Under the pieces are notes generated by a model. It saw only the letters and a list, made by a program, of their open reading frames with translations, was not told where the DNA came from and made no database searches. Position numbers and translations under genes: made by a program. Shown here in pieces: positions 31,527 through 40,849 of a stretch of DNA of 55,226 bases; positions within the stretch are counted from its first letter, which is position 1; every line of letters starts with the position of its first letter. Source of the stretch: Porticoccaceae bacterium (GTDB lineage: Bacteria; Pseudomonadota; Gammaproteobacteria; Pseudomonadales; Porticoccaceae); contig JAQWIR010000040.1 of the NCBI GenBank assembly GCA_029248755.1, positions 1 through 55,226 of the forward strand. The letters are read 5' to 3'.

Positions 31527-32215
31527 TAAATTTCCTTGGATTTATATTCAGCCAAAATAGATTCACTACCCAACTGGTAACTATTATAACCCAGAGCCAC
31601 CTGCAGCAGCTCGGCTAATTTATGGGTTACCTGTTGTTTACTGGGAGATGGCTCAACTAGATCTGCCAATTGAGTCATTTTTACCCCAAGACCACAAGGA
31701 TTAATACGACTCCAAGGTGACATATCCATATCAATATTAAAATTTAAGCCGTGATAACTACAACCTTTTCTAATACGAAGACCCAAGGATGCAATTTTAT
31801 AACCCTCAGAAGTATAAACACCCGGGGCATCAGATCTGGGACTAGCCTCAATATTCCAATAGTCAAGACAGTCGACCAAAGCTTGCTCTATAAGAGTGAC
31901 CAAATCACGCACGCCAATACTTAAGCGCTTTAAATCAATCATTAAGTAGGCGGTAATCTGTCCTGGACCATGATAGGTTACCTGACCGCCGCGATCGGTT
32001 TTAATCACCGGTATCTCGCCCGGTGTAAGAATATGATCGGACTTACCGGCTTGGCCCTGAGTAAATACTGGGTTATGTTCTAAAAACCAGATTTCATCAC
32101 AGCTGCTCTCACTGCGTTGAGCCACATAGGCTTTCATTGCTTCAAAGGTAACAGAATAATCCTGAAGCCCTAGATGGCGAATGGTTAGTGATGATTTATT
32201 TGTTCCTAAGGTCAT
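31526..32215 (-). CDS. lipB: Octanoyl-[ACP]:protein N-octanoyltransferase
   Basis: A 229-residue transferase moving octanoate from ACP to lipoyl domains, the substrate for LipA. Landmarks are [38 protein letters not shown] with the catalytic Lys, and SRINPCGL with the acyl-carrying Cys. It starts 2 bp after the ybeD stop in the conserved ybeD-lipB-lipA order. Confidence 0.96.
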   Translation of the reverse strand: MTLGTNKSSLTIRHLGLQDYSVTFEAMKAYVAQRSESSCDEIWFLEHNPVFTQGQAGKSDHILTPGEIPVIKTDRGGQVTYHGPGQITAYLMIDLKRLSIGVRDLVTLIEQALVDCLDYWNIEASPRSDAPGVYTSEGYKIASLGLRIRKGCSYHGLNFNIDMDMSPWSRINPCGLGVKMTQLADLVEPSPSKQQVTHKLAELLQVALGYNSYQLGSESILAEYKSKEI

Positions 32216-32217
32216 GC

Positions 32218-32487
32218 CTAGAGAACCATTTTGACTCTACTGCTGGTTTTAAGATCAGCAAAAATAGCCTCTAACTGAGGTTTTCCAGTCGCTATAATGG
32301 TCACTGTTAGTGACTGCCACTTACCCTTACTGCTATTTTTAACCGTTAAATCAGATGCTGTTATTTTCGGAGCATGAGTATTCATAACCTTAACAACATG
32401 CTGATTTAAATCTGGATGAGCCTCGCCTAGTACCTTGATGGGGTACTTACAGGGGAATTCAATTTCTGGCTTTTTATCTTCAGGCAC
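32218..32487 (-). CDS. ybeD: YbeD family protein (DUF493)
   Basis: An 89-residue ACT-like protein of the DUF493 family. EFPCKYPIKVLGEAHPDLN at the N-terminus and the SSKGKWQSLTVTIIATGKPQ strand-turn are typical. Its function is unknown, but it is consistently linked to lipB and dacA. The start is GTG, 10 bp after the dacA stop, with no strong ribosome-binding site. Confidence 0.9.
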   Translation of the reverse strand: MPEDKKPEIEFPCKYPIKVLGEAHPDLNQHVVKVMNTHAPKITASDLTVKNSSKGKWQSLTVTIIATGKPQLEAIFADLKTSSRVKMVL

Positions 32488-32497
32488 AGTCGCTAAC

Positions 32498-33673
32498 TCA
32501 GGAAATTAGCTGTGTAAAAAACAGCAAAATCCAATCAAAGAGTCTGGAAAAGAATCCAGCTTGCGCAATATCTTTTTCAGCTACGAGTGGCACACTAACC
32601 ATAGATTTTCCATCGAGTGTAACCTCAAGATTACCAAGAATTTGACCCGCTGTAATCGGTGCCTTAATTTCGTTATCTACAGTAATTTCAGCCGATAAAT
32701 TTTTTCTCTCGCCTTTAGGGTAAGTAAGAGTAATATCTGTGGCGATGGTTAAATTTAAAAAATCTTCCTCACCATACCAGAGCGCTGCATTCTGTTTGAT
32801 GACCTCACCCACAGTATAGATTTTTTTGGTTTCATAATGCCGAAAGCCATAAGAAAATAGTTTTTGTGATTCTCTAGCTCTAGCTTCATCACTTTGAGCG
32901 CCTAGTACCGCTGATATAAGACGCATACCACGACGCTTAGAGGAAGCTACTAGGCAATAGCCCGCTTCTTTAGTATGACCTGTTTTAAGTCCATCAATAC
33001 TGCTATCTCTCCACAGCAGACGGTTGCGATTAGGCTGATTAATATTGTTATGACTAAAATATTTTTTAGAATAAATACTGTAATACTCTGGGTGTTGATT
33101 GATAATTTCCCGAGCAATAACGGTTAAATCTCTAGCCGTTGTGACCATGCCCTCAGCGGGCAAACCTGTAGAATTGGCATAGTAGGTATTAGTCATACCC
33201 AGCTGTTCTGCCTGAAAGTTCATATTGTCGGCGAATGCGGTTTCACCACCGCTGATATGCTCCGCCAAAGCGATGGCAGCATCGTTGCCCGATTGAATAA
33301 TCACCCCATGCATCAAATCAATGACTGACACCTTTGATCTTGGGCTTAAAAACATGGTTGAACCATCTGTTTTAGCGCCGCCCAATTCCCAAGCATTATC
33401 GCTAATAAGAACTAAATCATCCTCTTTAAGACGGTTTTCCTTGATTTCATTTGAGGTTATATAGGTAGTCATCATTTTTGCTAGACTAGCCGGAGGTAAA
33501 GTCTCATCTGCATTATTTTCTGCAATAACATAGCCGGTATCGGCATCGATAATAATCCAAGCCTTGGCATTTATCTTAGGGGCATCAGGAAGGAACTGTT
33601 TTGCTGCAGCATGATGGATAATACTAGAGCAAAGTAAAATTACCAACGAACAAAAAAAGCTTTTTTTCAACAT
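32498..33673 (-). CDS. dacA: D-alanyl-D-alanine carboxypeptidase (PBP5/6 family)
   Basis: A 391-residue low-molecular-mass penicillin-binding protein that trims peptidoglycan stem peptides. The signal peptide ends at about residue 24 (HHAAAKQF). The SxxK nucleophile motif is in PASLAKMMT, SxN is in IQSGNDAA, and KTG is in DGLKTGHTKEAG. A PBP5 C-terminal beta domain follows, with a final amphipathic/hydrophobic segment (FFSRLFDWILLFFTQL) that anchors it to the inner membrane. It is separated from mltB by a terminator-like hairpin. Confidence 0.95.
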   Translation of the reverse strand: MLKKSFFCSLVILLCSSIIHHAAAKQFLPDAPKINAKAWIIIDADTGYVIAENNADETLPPASLAKMMTTYITSNEIKENRLKEDDLVLISDNAWELGGAKTDGSTMFLSPRSKVSVIDLMHGVIIQSGNDAAIALAEHISGGETAFADNMNFQAEQLGMTNTYYANSTGLPAEGMVTTARDLTVIAREIINQHPEYYSIYSKKYFSHNNINQPNRNRLLWRDSSIDGLKTGHTKEAGYCLVASSKRRGMRLISAVLGAQSDEARARESQKLFSYGFRHYETKKIYTVGEVIKQNAALWYGEEDFLNLTIATDITLTYPKGERKNLSAEITVDNEIKAPITAGQILGNLEVTLDGKSMVSVPLVAEKDIAQAGFFSRLFDWILLFFTQLIS

Positions 33674-33794
33674 ATTAGGGGTACCGAGCCAGCCGATCTT
33701 TAAAGAAAACTATTCTAACATTACTCGCCATAATGTTCCCACAATGAATATGCTCAGACCTAACGAATATTCAAAGACTGTAAGTTAGAATGCC

Positions 33795-33838
33795 AAAAAA
33801 TCTTATAATTTCATACTCAATACTAAATTATAAGATTT
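33795..33838 (-). terminator. AT-rich intrinsic terminator after mltB
   Basis: A perfect 14-bp inverted repeat, AAATCTTATAATTT (33798-33811) and its complement (33825-33838), with a 13-nt loop. On the minus strand the 3' arm runs into six T (33795-33800), giving the shape of a terminator for mrdA-rodA-mltB. The stem is nearly all A/T, so it may be weak. Confidence 0.6.
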
Positions 33839-33883
33839 AGTTTTAGAGTGCAAGATGAAGGACTAGTTCCCTGATAAACCAGT

Positions 33884-34915
33884 CTATTTAGATGAGTCGC
33901 AGGTTTCGATTACTTCACAGCGCTGTTCGCGAATCGTTAAACTCAGTTGGTAAACCGCCATTGCATATTTAATTCTGGGGTTATAGCGACCTATAGCATA
34001 AAAATTACTAAGTCCCAGCCAATACTCGTCGCCATATTTTCCGCTTAACATCATTGGAAAAGCCAAGCTGTCTTTGGCATAGTTTTGCGCCGGTATAAAA
34101 CCTTGTTGTTCCATATCGGCAATGGTTTTCTTAGGTTTACGCATTTTGTTTAAGCCGTCAGTATTAGAGTTTTCCTTAATATGTGCTCTAGTAGCCACGG
34201 GCTGATCTTTTTTCCATTGACCCTTTTTAGACAGGAAATTGGCAATACTGCCAATCGCATCTGTTGGGTTTTCCCAGATATCAGTAAGATTGTCATCGTC
34301 AAAATCAACCGCATAATCGCGATAACTATCTGGCATAAATTGACCCCAACCCATAGCGCCGGCATAAGATCCTTCAAGGCTTAGTGGGTCTTTCTTCTGC
34401 TCGCGAGCCAGCAAAAATAGATTTTCAAGTTGAATAGTAAAAAACTTTTTTCGAGATTCACGCTTCTCAATTGAATGATAAAAATCAAAGGCAAGCGTAC
34501 TGAGCGCATCAATTACGCGATAGCTTCCCGTATTGCGACCATAATTAGTTTCCACACCCAAAATACTCACAATAATGGCAGGGTCAACACCGTATTTCTC
34601 GTAGGCTCGATCAAGTGAAGCCTCATGTTGTTGCCAAAACTCCACGCCTCTTTTTATGCGAAGATCTGACACAAACAGTTTGCGATACTCATGCCAAGGT
34701 TTGACCTTTTCAGCGGGACGACTCATGGCCTTAACAATGGACGTTTGGTATTCAGCAGCAGTTAGCCATTCGACAATCTGTTCGCGCTTAAATTGATGTT
34801 TATCAACCATGAGGTCGATAAAATCAGCGACCTGTGGTTTTTCTGAATAATCCGCCGAGCAAATAGTTGCCACTGACAAGTAGAGCGAAAGTACAATAAA
34901 TTTAACAATTTTCAT
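33884..34915 (-). CDS. mltB: Lytic murein transglycosylase B family protein (GH103)
   Basis: A 343-residue peptidoglycan lytic transglycosylase. The signal peptide (VLSLYLSVATICSA) probably has a type I cleavage site, because the residue before Cys is Ile and does not make a good lipobox. The catalytic Glu is in ILGVETNYGRNTGSYRVIDA, and YAGAMGWGQFMPDSYRDYA and IGSIANFLSKKGQW follow as in MltB. The ATG directly abuts the rodA stop. The gene order mrdA-rodA-mltB ties it to side-wall elongation. Confidence 0.94.
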   Translation of the reverse strand: MKIVKFIVLSLYLSVATICSADYSEKPQVADFIDLMVDKHQFKREQIVEWLTAAEYQTSIVKAMSRPAEKVKPWHEYRKLFVSDLRIKRGVEFWQQHEASLDRAYEKYGVDPAIIVSILGVETNYGRNTGSYRVIDALSTLAFDFYHSIEKRESRKKFFTIQLENLFLLAREQKKDPLSLEGSYAGAMGWGQFMPDSYRDYAVDFDDDNLTDIWENPTDAIGSIANFLSKKGQWKKDQPVATRAHIKENSNTDGLNKMRKPKKTIADMEQQGFIPAQNYAKDSLAFPMMLSGKYGDEYWLGLSNFYAIGRYNPRIKYAMAVYQLSLTIREQRCEVIETCDSSK

Positions 34916-36052
34916 TTAGCGCCAAGTCCCGATTCGTTTAGGTTCTGAACTGATAGCCATCAGGATACCAAATCCAAAAAACAGAGTCACAATTGCTGAG
35001 CCACCATAGCTTACCAGAGGTAACGGCACCCCAACGACCGGAAGTAAGCCCGAAACCATAGACATATTTACAAACATGTAAATAAAGAAAGTAAGACTGA
35101 TACTTCCCGCCATTAACCGTGCAAATTGGGACTGTGCATTGATAGCAATAATCATGCAGTATCCTACCAATAAAAGATAGATGCTACAGAGGCCAATAAC
35201 CCCTAAAAGACCAAATTCTTCAGCCATTACTGCAATAATAAAGTCAGTGTGGCTCTCAGGTAAGAAATTTAGCTGGGATTGAGTGCCCTCAGTCCAACCC
35301 TTACCTGAAAAACCGCCAGAGCCAATAGCGGTTGTTGACTGGATAATATTCCATCCCGCACCAAACTTATCATCCTCTGGAGAAAGTAGGGTAAGCACAC
35401 GCTGTTTTTGGTAGTCTCGCATAACATAGATCCACAGCAGAGGTGCCGCAGCTAGAGTGGCAAAAAATGCACCCGCCAAATAGCGTTTTCTTAAACCCGC
35501 AAGAAACAAAACAAAAAACCCAGAGGTAAATACTAAAATAGAAGTGCCTAAATCGGGCTGTCGAATAATCAATAAGGCAGGAATTCCGACAATCAGTAGT
35601 GCACCGGCCACATGTTTTAGTTTAGGCGGTATAAGTCGTCGGCTAAGATAGGCTGACACCATCATAGGAACTGCAATTTTTGCAATTTCTGAAGGTTGAA
35701 ATCTAGCAAACCCAAGATTAAGCCAACGAGTTGCCCCCTTAGCCTCAACCCCAAAAAACAAAACTGCAATCAAAGCTAAAAGAGCAGAGCCGTAAAAAAG
35801 GCCAGCCCAGCGCTCCCAAAAGCGAACCGGGAACTGAGCGACAATAAGCATGCCAGTAAATCCGGTCATCATAAACGTTGCTTGGCGCTTAACATAATAC
35901 AAACTTTGCTCGCTAGCACTATAAAGCACAAACAACCCTGTCATGCACAGCACTAACAGTATAATCAGTAGGGTAAAATCTATATGCAGAACATTTTGCC
36001 GTCGATCCCCGCCCTTAGTATCCAACTGCCTAACAAAATCATATTTATACAT
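34916..36052 (-). CDS. rodA: Peptidoglycan glycosyltransferase RodA
   Basis: A 378-residue SEDS-family polymerase with about ten membrane helices that polymerises lipid II during rod elongation with PBP2. Recognisable blocks are GATRWLNLGFARFQPSEIAK, RQPDLGTSILV and the extracellular loop with FLPESHTDFIIAVMAEEFG. VGVPLPLVSYGGSAIVTLF is the C-terminal SEDS signature. It follows mrdA by 3 bp. Confidence 0.97.
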   Translation of the reverse strand: MYKYDFVRQLDTKGGDRRQNVLHIDFTLLIILLVLCMTGLFVLYSASEQSLYYVKRQATFMMTGFTGMLIVAQFPVRFWERWAGLFYGSALLALIAVLFFGVEAKGATRWLNLGFARFQPSEIAKIAVPMMVSAYLSRRLIPPKLKHVAGALLIVGIPALLIIRQPDLGTSILVFTSGFFVLFLAGLRKRYLAGAFFATLAAAPLLWIYVMRDYQKQRVLTLLSPEDDKFGAGWNIIQSTTAIGSGGFSGKGWTEGTQSQLNFLPESHTDFIIAVMAEEFGLLGVIGLCSIYLLLVGYCMIIAINAQSQFARLMAGSISLTFFIYMFVNMSMVSGLLPVVGVPLPLVSYGGSAIVTLFFGFGILMAISSEPKRIGTWR

Positions 36053-36055
36053 TGA

Positions 36056-37960
36056 TTAGTTATCCTCAATAGAGGCTGAAGAATATTTAGCCAGTTTCAA
36101 GGCATCATTATTAGGTCTTTTTTGTAGGTAATCGGATAAATAGCGATCAATGACTTTGCGTGCAATTGGCGCTGCAGTTCGACTGCCATGTTCGCCGTTT
36201 TCAACAATCAAGCCCAATGCTACTTTGGGGTTATCAGCAGGTGCAAAAGCCACAAAAAGTGCGTGGTCCCACTTGCGCTTATCAATTTTAGACGAGTCAT
36301 ACTTTTCTTTTTCATGGATACTAATAACCTGAGCCGTTCCTGTTTTGCCAGCTAGTTTATAATTAAGACCCTTGCTAATACCGCGCGCAGTCCCTCTGTC
36401 TGAGTGAACAACATCAATCATTGCTTTATGAATATAGTCCCAGTACCTATCATCATATTCAATTTGATCCGGTGCATATTCAGGTGCAATTTCTTCACCA
36501 TTAATCGATTTTAACAACTTAGGGACCACTGTTTTTCCACGAGCAGCAATGCGCGCCGACATTACCGCAAGTTGTAATGGTGTAGTCAGCATAAACCCTT
36601 GCCCAATGCTCATATTAATCGTGTCACCATTAAACCAATCCTGTCGACGGTTCTCTTTTTTCCAATCTCGGGAAGGCATGATTCCACGTTTCTCCCCGGG
36701 AAGATCAATGCCAGTGATATCACCAAGCCCAAATAAAGCGCTCTCCTTAGATAATAAATCTATTCCCGCTTTAACACCGGTGGTATAGAAAAATACATCG
36801 CAGGATTCAATGATCGCCTCAGCTAAATCAACACCTTGGCCATGACCGCCCTGATCAGCATTGTGGTCGCGCCATGGTCTTTTGATCCCCTCCATAAAGA
36901 AATAACCCGGATCATTGATAGAATAATCTAGGTCAAAAACCTTATGTTGCAAGCCGATTAAACCAAACAGTGGTTTTACCGTTGAGCCCGGTGGGTATTG
37001 GCCTCGTAAAGCGCGATTAAAAAGTGGGCGATCAGGTGATTTTAGCAAGCCATCATACTGTTTTTGGCTTATCCCTGAAGTAAATAAATTAGGGTCATAA
37101 CTGAGGGTGCTCACCATGCTGAGAATACCGCCTGTTTTGACGTCTATAGCTACCAGTGCACCGCGCTCATTCTTCAGAGCATCCAGAGCAACGCGCTGTA
37201 ATTGGCTGTCGATATGAATGGTAAGATTACTCCCTGAAACGGGATCTTTTTTACCCAGAACACGCATCACGCGACCTCGGGCATCGGTTTCTACCTGCTC
37301 CGTACCTACCTTGCCAAGCAAGGTCTCCTCATAGTATTTTTCAAGGCCAATTTTGCCAATAAAATCAGTACCTCGATAATTTTCAGGATCGATAGTTCTA
37401 ATTTCTCGATCATTAATGCGGCCCACATAGCCTAATGTATGGGTCAGTAATTCACGTTGCGGATAAAAGCGCATTAACTGCGCACTAACCTCAGTTCCCG
37501 CTAGCAAATGACTATTCACCGCAAGAATGGCGCGCTCCTCTTCAGTAAGGTTATATTTTAGCGGAACAGGAGCAAAGCCCTTACTGCGTTTTGCGCGTTT
37601 TTCAAAGCGTGCAACATCCTTATTGGAAATAGAGAGTAATAAGCCAAGTTGAGCAATCAAACTATCAGTGTTTTGCGTTCTATCAGGGATAATATTGAGT
37701 GTAAATGCTGGACGGTTATCCGCCAGTAATTGGCCACGACGATCAAAAATCAGTCCCCGAGTGGGTGCTACAGATCGAATATGAATACGATTTTTATTAG
37801 AGTTAGTTACATAGTCAAGATGACGGTTTATTTGCAGATCAAAATAACGGTATAAAACAACGGAGGTTAATCCAAGCACAATGCATAAAGACAGCACCAC
37901 CCGCGTAGAGAATATTCTCTGCTCTTGCTGGCGGTCTGAAATAGCAATGTCTCGCATCAT
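36056..37960 (-). CDS. mrdA: Penicillin-binding protein 2
   Basis: A 634-residue class B PBP, the transpeptidase partner of RodA in cell elongation. A single N-terminal membrane helix (about residues 20-40) is followed by the dimerisation domain (RGLIFDRRGQLLADNRPAF). The transpeptidase domain has PGSTVKP with nucleophile Ser326, the SxN motif in the ESCDVFFY region, and KTGTAQV near residue 540. Two ATG codons stand side by side at the start. rlmH precedes it by 11 bp. Confidence 0.97.
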   Translation of the reverse strand: MMRDIAISDRQQEQRIFSTRVVLSLCIVLGLTSVVLYRYFDLQINRHLDYVTNSNKNRIHIRSVAPTRGLIFDRRGQLLADNRPAFTLNIIPDRTQNTDSLIAQLGLLLSISNKDVARFEKRAKRSKGFAPVPLKYNLTEEERAILAVNSHLLAGTEVSAQLMRFYPQRELLTHTLGYVGRINDREIRTIDPENYRGTDFIGKIGLEKYYEETLLGKVGTEQVETDARGRVMRVLGKKDPVSGSNLTIHIDSQLQRVALDALKNERGALVAIDVKTGGILSMVSTLSYDPNLFTSGISQKQYDGLLKSPDRPLFNRALRGQYPPGSTVKPLFGLIGLQHKVFDLDYSINDPGYFFMEGIKRPWRDHNADQGGHGQGVDLAEAIIESCDVFFYTTGVKAGIDLLSKESALFGLGDITGIDLPGEKRGIMPSRDWKKENRRQDWFNGDTINMSIGQGFMLTTPLQLAVMSARIAARGKTVVPKLLKSINGEEIAPEYAPDQIEYDDRYWDYIHKAMIDVVHSDRGTARGISKGLNYKLAGKTGTAQVISIHEKEKYDSSKIDKRKWDHALFVAFAPADNPKVALGLIVENGEHGSRTAAPIARKVIDRYLSDYLQKRPNNDALKLAKYSSASIEDN

Positions 37961-37971
37961 ATACTATTGCT

Positions 37972-38439
37972 CTAACTGCGATGATAGGGATGGTTTTGAT
38001 TAATGGTCCAAGCCCTATAAAGCTGCTCCATTAATAGAACGCGAACCAAAGGGTGGGGCAAGGTAAGATCTGATAGCGACCATTTCATATCTGCCCGCTC
38101 AAGACAATCCGAAGACAGCCCATCAGGGCCGCCGACAAGCAAACAAATATCCTGCCCATTCATTTGCCAGTCAGACAGTTGGGTTGCCAGAGATTCTGTA
38201 GACATAGATTTACCCAACACATCCAACGCAACAACTCTATCCTGTTTGGCGATGTGTTTAAGTATAGCCTGTCCCTGATTTTCTTTTGATTGAACAGTAG
38301 ATCCCTTACCCTTAGGACTAAGCGGTATTTCAATGGTTTCTAGTTTAAGCTCGCTCGGCATTCGCTTATGGTATTCATCAAAGCCAGCTTCTACCCAGCT
38401 CGGCATGCGCGTTCCAACGGCCAGCAATTTGAGCTTCAT
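37972..38439 (-). CDS. rlmH: 23S rRNA (pseudouridine-1915 N3)-methyltransferase
   Basis: A 155-residue SPOUT methyltransferase that modifies helix 69 of assembled ribosomes. MKLKLLAVGTRMPSWVEAGF opens the protein, LLVGGPDGLSSDCLERAD is the SAM-binding loop, and the C-terminus ends in the highly conserved YRAWTINQNHPYHR. Between rsfS and mrdA, as in pseudomonads. Confidence 0.97.
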   Translation of the reverse strand: MKLKLLAVGTRMPSWVEAGFDEYHKRMPSELKLETIEIPLSPKGKGSTVQSKENQGQAILKHIAKQDRVVALDVLGKSMSTESLATQLSDWQMNGQDICLLVGGPDGLSSDCLERADMKWSLSDLTLPHPLVRVLLMEQLYRAWTINQNHPYHRS

Positions 38440-38493
38440 AGGCTTATCAATAACCTCAATGTTTATCCAATCAAATTAATATAAGGGTAACCC

Positions 38494-38835
38494 TTAACCT
38501 TCTTCAGTATCATTAGGTCTTACTGACCACAGGCGTTCAATATCATAAAAAACCCGGGTAGCAGGGAGCATGACATGAACAATCACATCGCCAAAATCCA
38601 CTAAAACCCATTCAGCTTTATCATCGCCCTCAATGCCAATCATTTCATGTCCCGCTTCTTTAGCATCCACCACCACACTATTAGCCAGAGCCTTTACCTG
38701 ACGATTAGAATTACCAGAGGCAATAATCATAGTGTCCGTAATACCCGTAAGATCACGCACATCAATAGCAGTGATTTCAGTGGCTTTAACCTCTTCGAGG
38801 GCGTTGATAATAATATCTTTTAAGACTTGGGCCAT
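38494..38835 (-). CDS. rsfS: Ribosomal silencing factor RsfS
   Basis: A 113-residue protein that binds L14 and blocks subunit joining in slow growth. It shows the family blocks IDVRDLTGITDTMIIASGNS, EGDDKAEWVLVDFGDVIVHV and RVFYDIERLW. It lies 9 bp after nadD and 54 bp before rlmH. Confidence 0.96.
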   Translation of the reverse strand: MAQVLKDIIINALEEVKATEITAIDVRDLTGITDTMIIASGNSNRQVKALANSVVVDAKEAGHEMIGIEGDDKAEWVLVDFGDVIVHVMLPATRVFYDIERLWSVRPNDTEEG

Positions 38836-38844
38836 AACAATAAA

Positions 38845-39477
38845 TTACTCATATAAAGAATGTTGTTTAATATAGTTAACCACCGACTCAGGGGTCATAT
38901 GGTCGATATTTTTTTCGTATTTTATATTGTCTCTAATAGCAGTAGAGGAAATATCCAATAGCGGTATTTTACACAGATGAAGGCAACCATGGGATTGCTT
39001 TTTTACCTGCGTTAAATCATTACATAAATGCTGATCAATCCACTTAGCCACAACCCCATTACTGGGTAACTGATAGTCAGGTCTAGAGCAAGCTACAATA
39101 TGACAGTAGTCCAATAACTCAGCCCAACGGTGCCAGCTATGGATAGATAACAGAGCATCCATGCCAATACAAAAGAACAGTGGCGTTTGCAAACCAATAG
39201 CCTGTCTTATACAGCCAACAGTATCAATACTAAAGCTAGTGTCGCCCCGTTTTAACTCTAGGTCATCGGCCACAAGGGAAGGGTTGCCATCAATTGCCAA
39301 TTCCAACATAGCCAAGCGTTGCTCAGCACTAACATTCGGTGTTTCACGGTGGGCAGGAATAGCGCAGGGGAGCATACGCACCGACTCAACCTGCAAATAA
39401 TCAGCTAATTCAGAGGCTAAATTAAGATGACCAAAGTGGATTGGATTAAACGTACCGCCAAATAATGCAACCGACAT
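38845..39477 (-). CDS. nadD: Nicotinate-nucleotide adenylyltransferase
   Basis: The enzyme forms deamido-NAD from nicotinate mononucleotide and ATP. ALFGGTFNPIHFGHLNLASE carries the nucleotidyl-transfer GGTFNPxHxGH motif and ISSTAIR is the second ATP-binding motif. WHRWAELLDYCHIVACSRPD is typical of proteobacterial NadD. I take the ATG at 39477 (210 residues), 1 bp after the proA stop, because the longer frame from 39504 adds nine residues unlike homologues and overlaps proA. Confidence 0.94.
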   Translation of the reverse strand: MSVALFGGTFNPIHFGHLNLASELADYLQVESVRMLPCAIPAHRETPNVSAEQRLAMLELAIDGNPSLVADDLELKRGDTSFSIDTVGCIRQAIGLQTPLFFCIGMDALLSIHSWHRWAELLDYCHIVACSRPDYQLPSNGVVAKWIDQHLCNDLTQVKKQSHGCLHLCKIPLLDISSTAIRDNIKYEKNIDHMTPESVVNYIKQHSLYE

Positions 39478-39478
39478 A

Positions 39479-40735
39479 TTATTGGCGGATTTGCCCATCG
39501 CCAAACACCACCCATTTTTGACTGGTTAAACCCTCAAGCCCCACAGGGCCTCGGGCATGAATCTTATCCGTTGAAATACCGATCTCAGCACCCAAACCAT
39601 ATTCAAAGCCATCGGCAAAGCGAGTCGATGCATTAATCATCACTGAACTTGAATCTACCTCAGCAATAAACCGTTGGCCGCGCTCATGGTCCTCAGTCAC
39701 AATAGACTCAGTGTGTTGCGAGCTATAAGTATTGATATGCTCAATCGCCGCATCAATACCCGCCACCACCTTGATGGCCACAATCGGGGCCAAATACTCC
39801 TCACGCCAATCGCTCTCGCTAGCCACAGAAATAGATGACAAAATTTCACAGCTTCTAGCGCAGCCACGCATGTCTACCTGTTTGGCAGCATAAATATCAG
39901 CGATTAAAGGTAACACTTTTTCAGCCATAGACTCGGCAACCAACAGCGACTCCATCGCATTGCACACCCCATAGCGATGGGTCTTAGCATTAACCGCAAT
40001 CGCCACCGCTTTATCTATATCCGCATTATCATCAATATACACATGGCAGTTCCCGTCTAAATGCTTAATAACCGGCACTCGCGCATCCGCACTAATTCGC
40101 TCAATAAGACCCTTACCACCGCGAGGAACAATCACATCCACATACTCAGCCATAGTAATCAACTCAACCACCGCCGCGCGATCGGTGGTATTAATGACCT
40201 GCACCGCAGATTCTGGCAAGCCAGCATCAGCAAGGCCTAGCTTTATACAACTAGCTATTGCTTGATTGGACTCAATCGCCTCGCTACCACCACGCAAAAT
40301 AGTTGCATTGCCAGATTTAAGGCACAGACTAGCAGCGTCAATGGTTACATTAGGGCGGGACTCATAAATAATACCAATAACACCCAGTGGAACCCGCATT
40401 TTAGCCAATTTAATACCGCTAGGGCGGGTACCTAAATCGGTTAACTCACCCACAGGATCAGGTAACTCAGCCACCTGGTGTAAGCCCTCAATCATGCCAT
40501 TAATACGCCCATCATCAAGCGCAAGGCGATCCAAAAGGGCCTCATTAAGACCATTATTGCGGCCATTTTCCATATCCACCTGATTAGCCGTCAAAACAGC
40601 ACTGCGGTTAATATCCAGTTGGTTAGCAATAGCCACAAGCGCATTGTTTTTAACAGCGCTACTGGCACGCGCAAGAGCGCGAGAGGCGTCTCGGGCACCA
40701 ATGCCCACCGACTGCATATAAGCTTTAATATCCAT
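39479..40735 (-). CDS. proA: Gamma-glutamyl phosphate reductase
   Basis: A 418-residue aldehyde-dehydrogenase-like enzyme of proline synthesis that reduces gamma-glutamyl phosphate to glutamate semialdehyde. The catalytic Cys is in [12 protein letters not shown] near residue 260. [40 protein letters not shown] and VPRGGKGLI are family blocks, and [20 protein letters not shown] ends the protein. The proB partner is not in the window. Confidence 0.97.
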   Translation of the reverse strand: MDIKAYMQSVGIGARDASRALARASSAVKNNALVAIANQLDINRSAVLTANQVDMENGRNNGLNEALLDRLALDDGRINGMIEGLHQVAELPDPVGELTDLGTRPSGIKLAKMRVPLGVIGIIYESRPNVTIDAASLCLKSGNATILRGGSEAIESNQAIASCIKLGLADAGLPESAVQVINTTDRAAVVELITMAEYVDVIVPRGGKGLIERISADARVPVIKHLDGNCHVYIDDNADIDKAVAIAVNAKTHRYGVCNAMESLLVAESMAEKVLPLIADIYAAKQVDMRGCARSCEILSSISVASESDWREEYLAPIVAIKVVAGIDAAIEHINTYSSQHTESIVTEDHERGQRFIAEVDSSSVMINASTRFADGFEYGLGAEIGISTDKIHARGPVGLEGLTSQKWVVFGDGQIRQ

Positions 40736-40849
40736 AAAATTCCACTAATCACTAACAGGGTTTTAAATCAAAACCCCATTATACGAAACTCAGAATATAA
40801 TTCCTTATATTTGGCAATAAATAGCTTCTCAACAGGAAGGTTGATCAGT

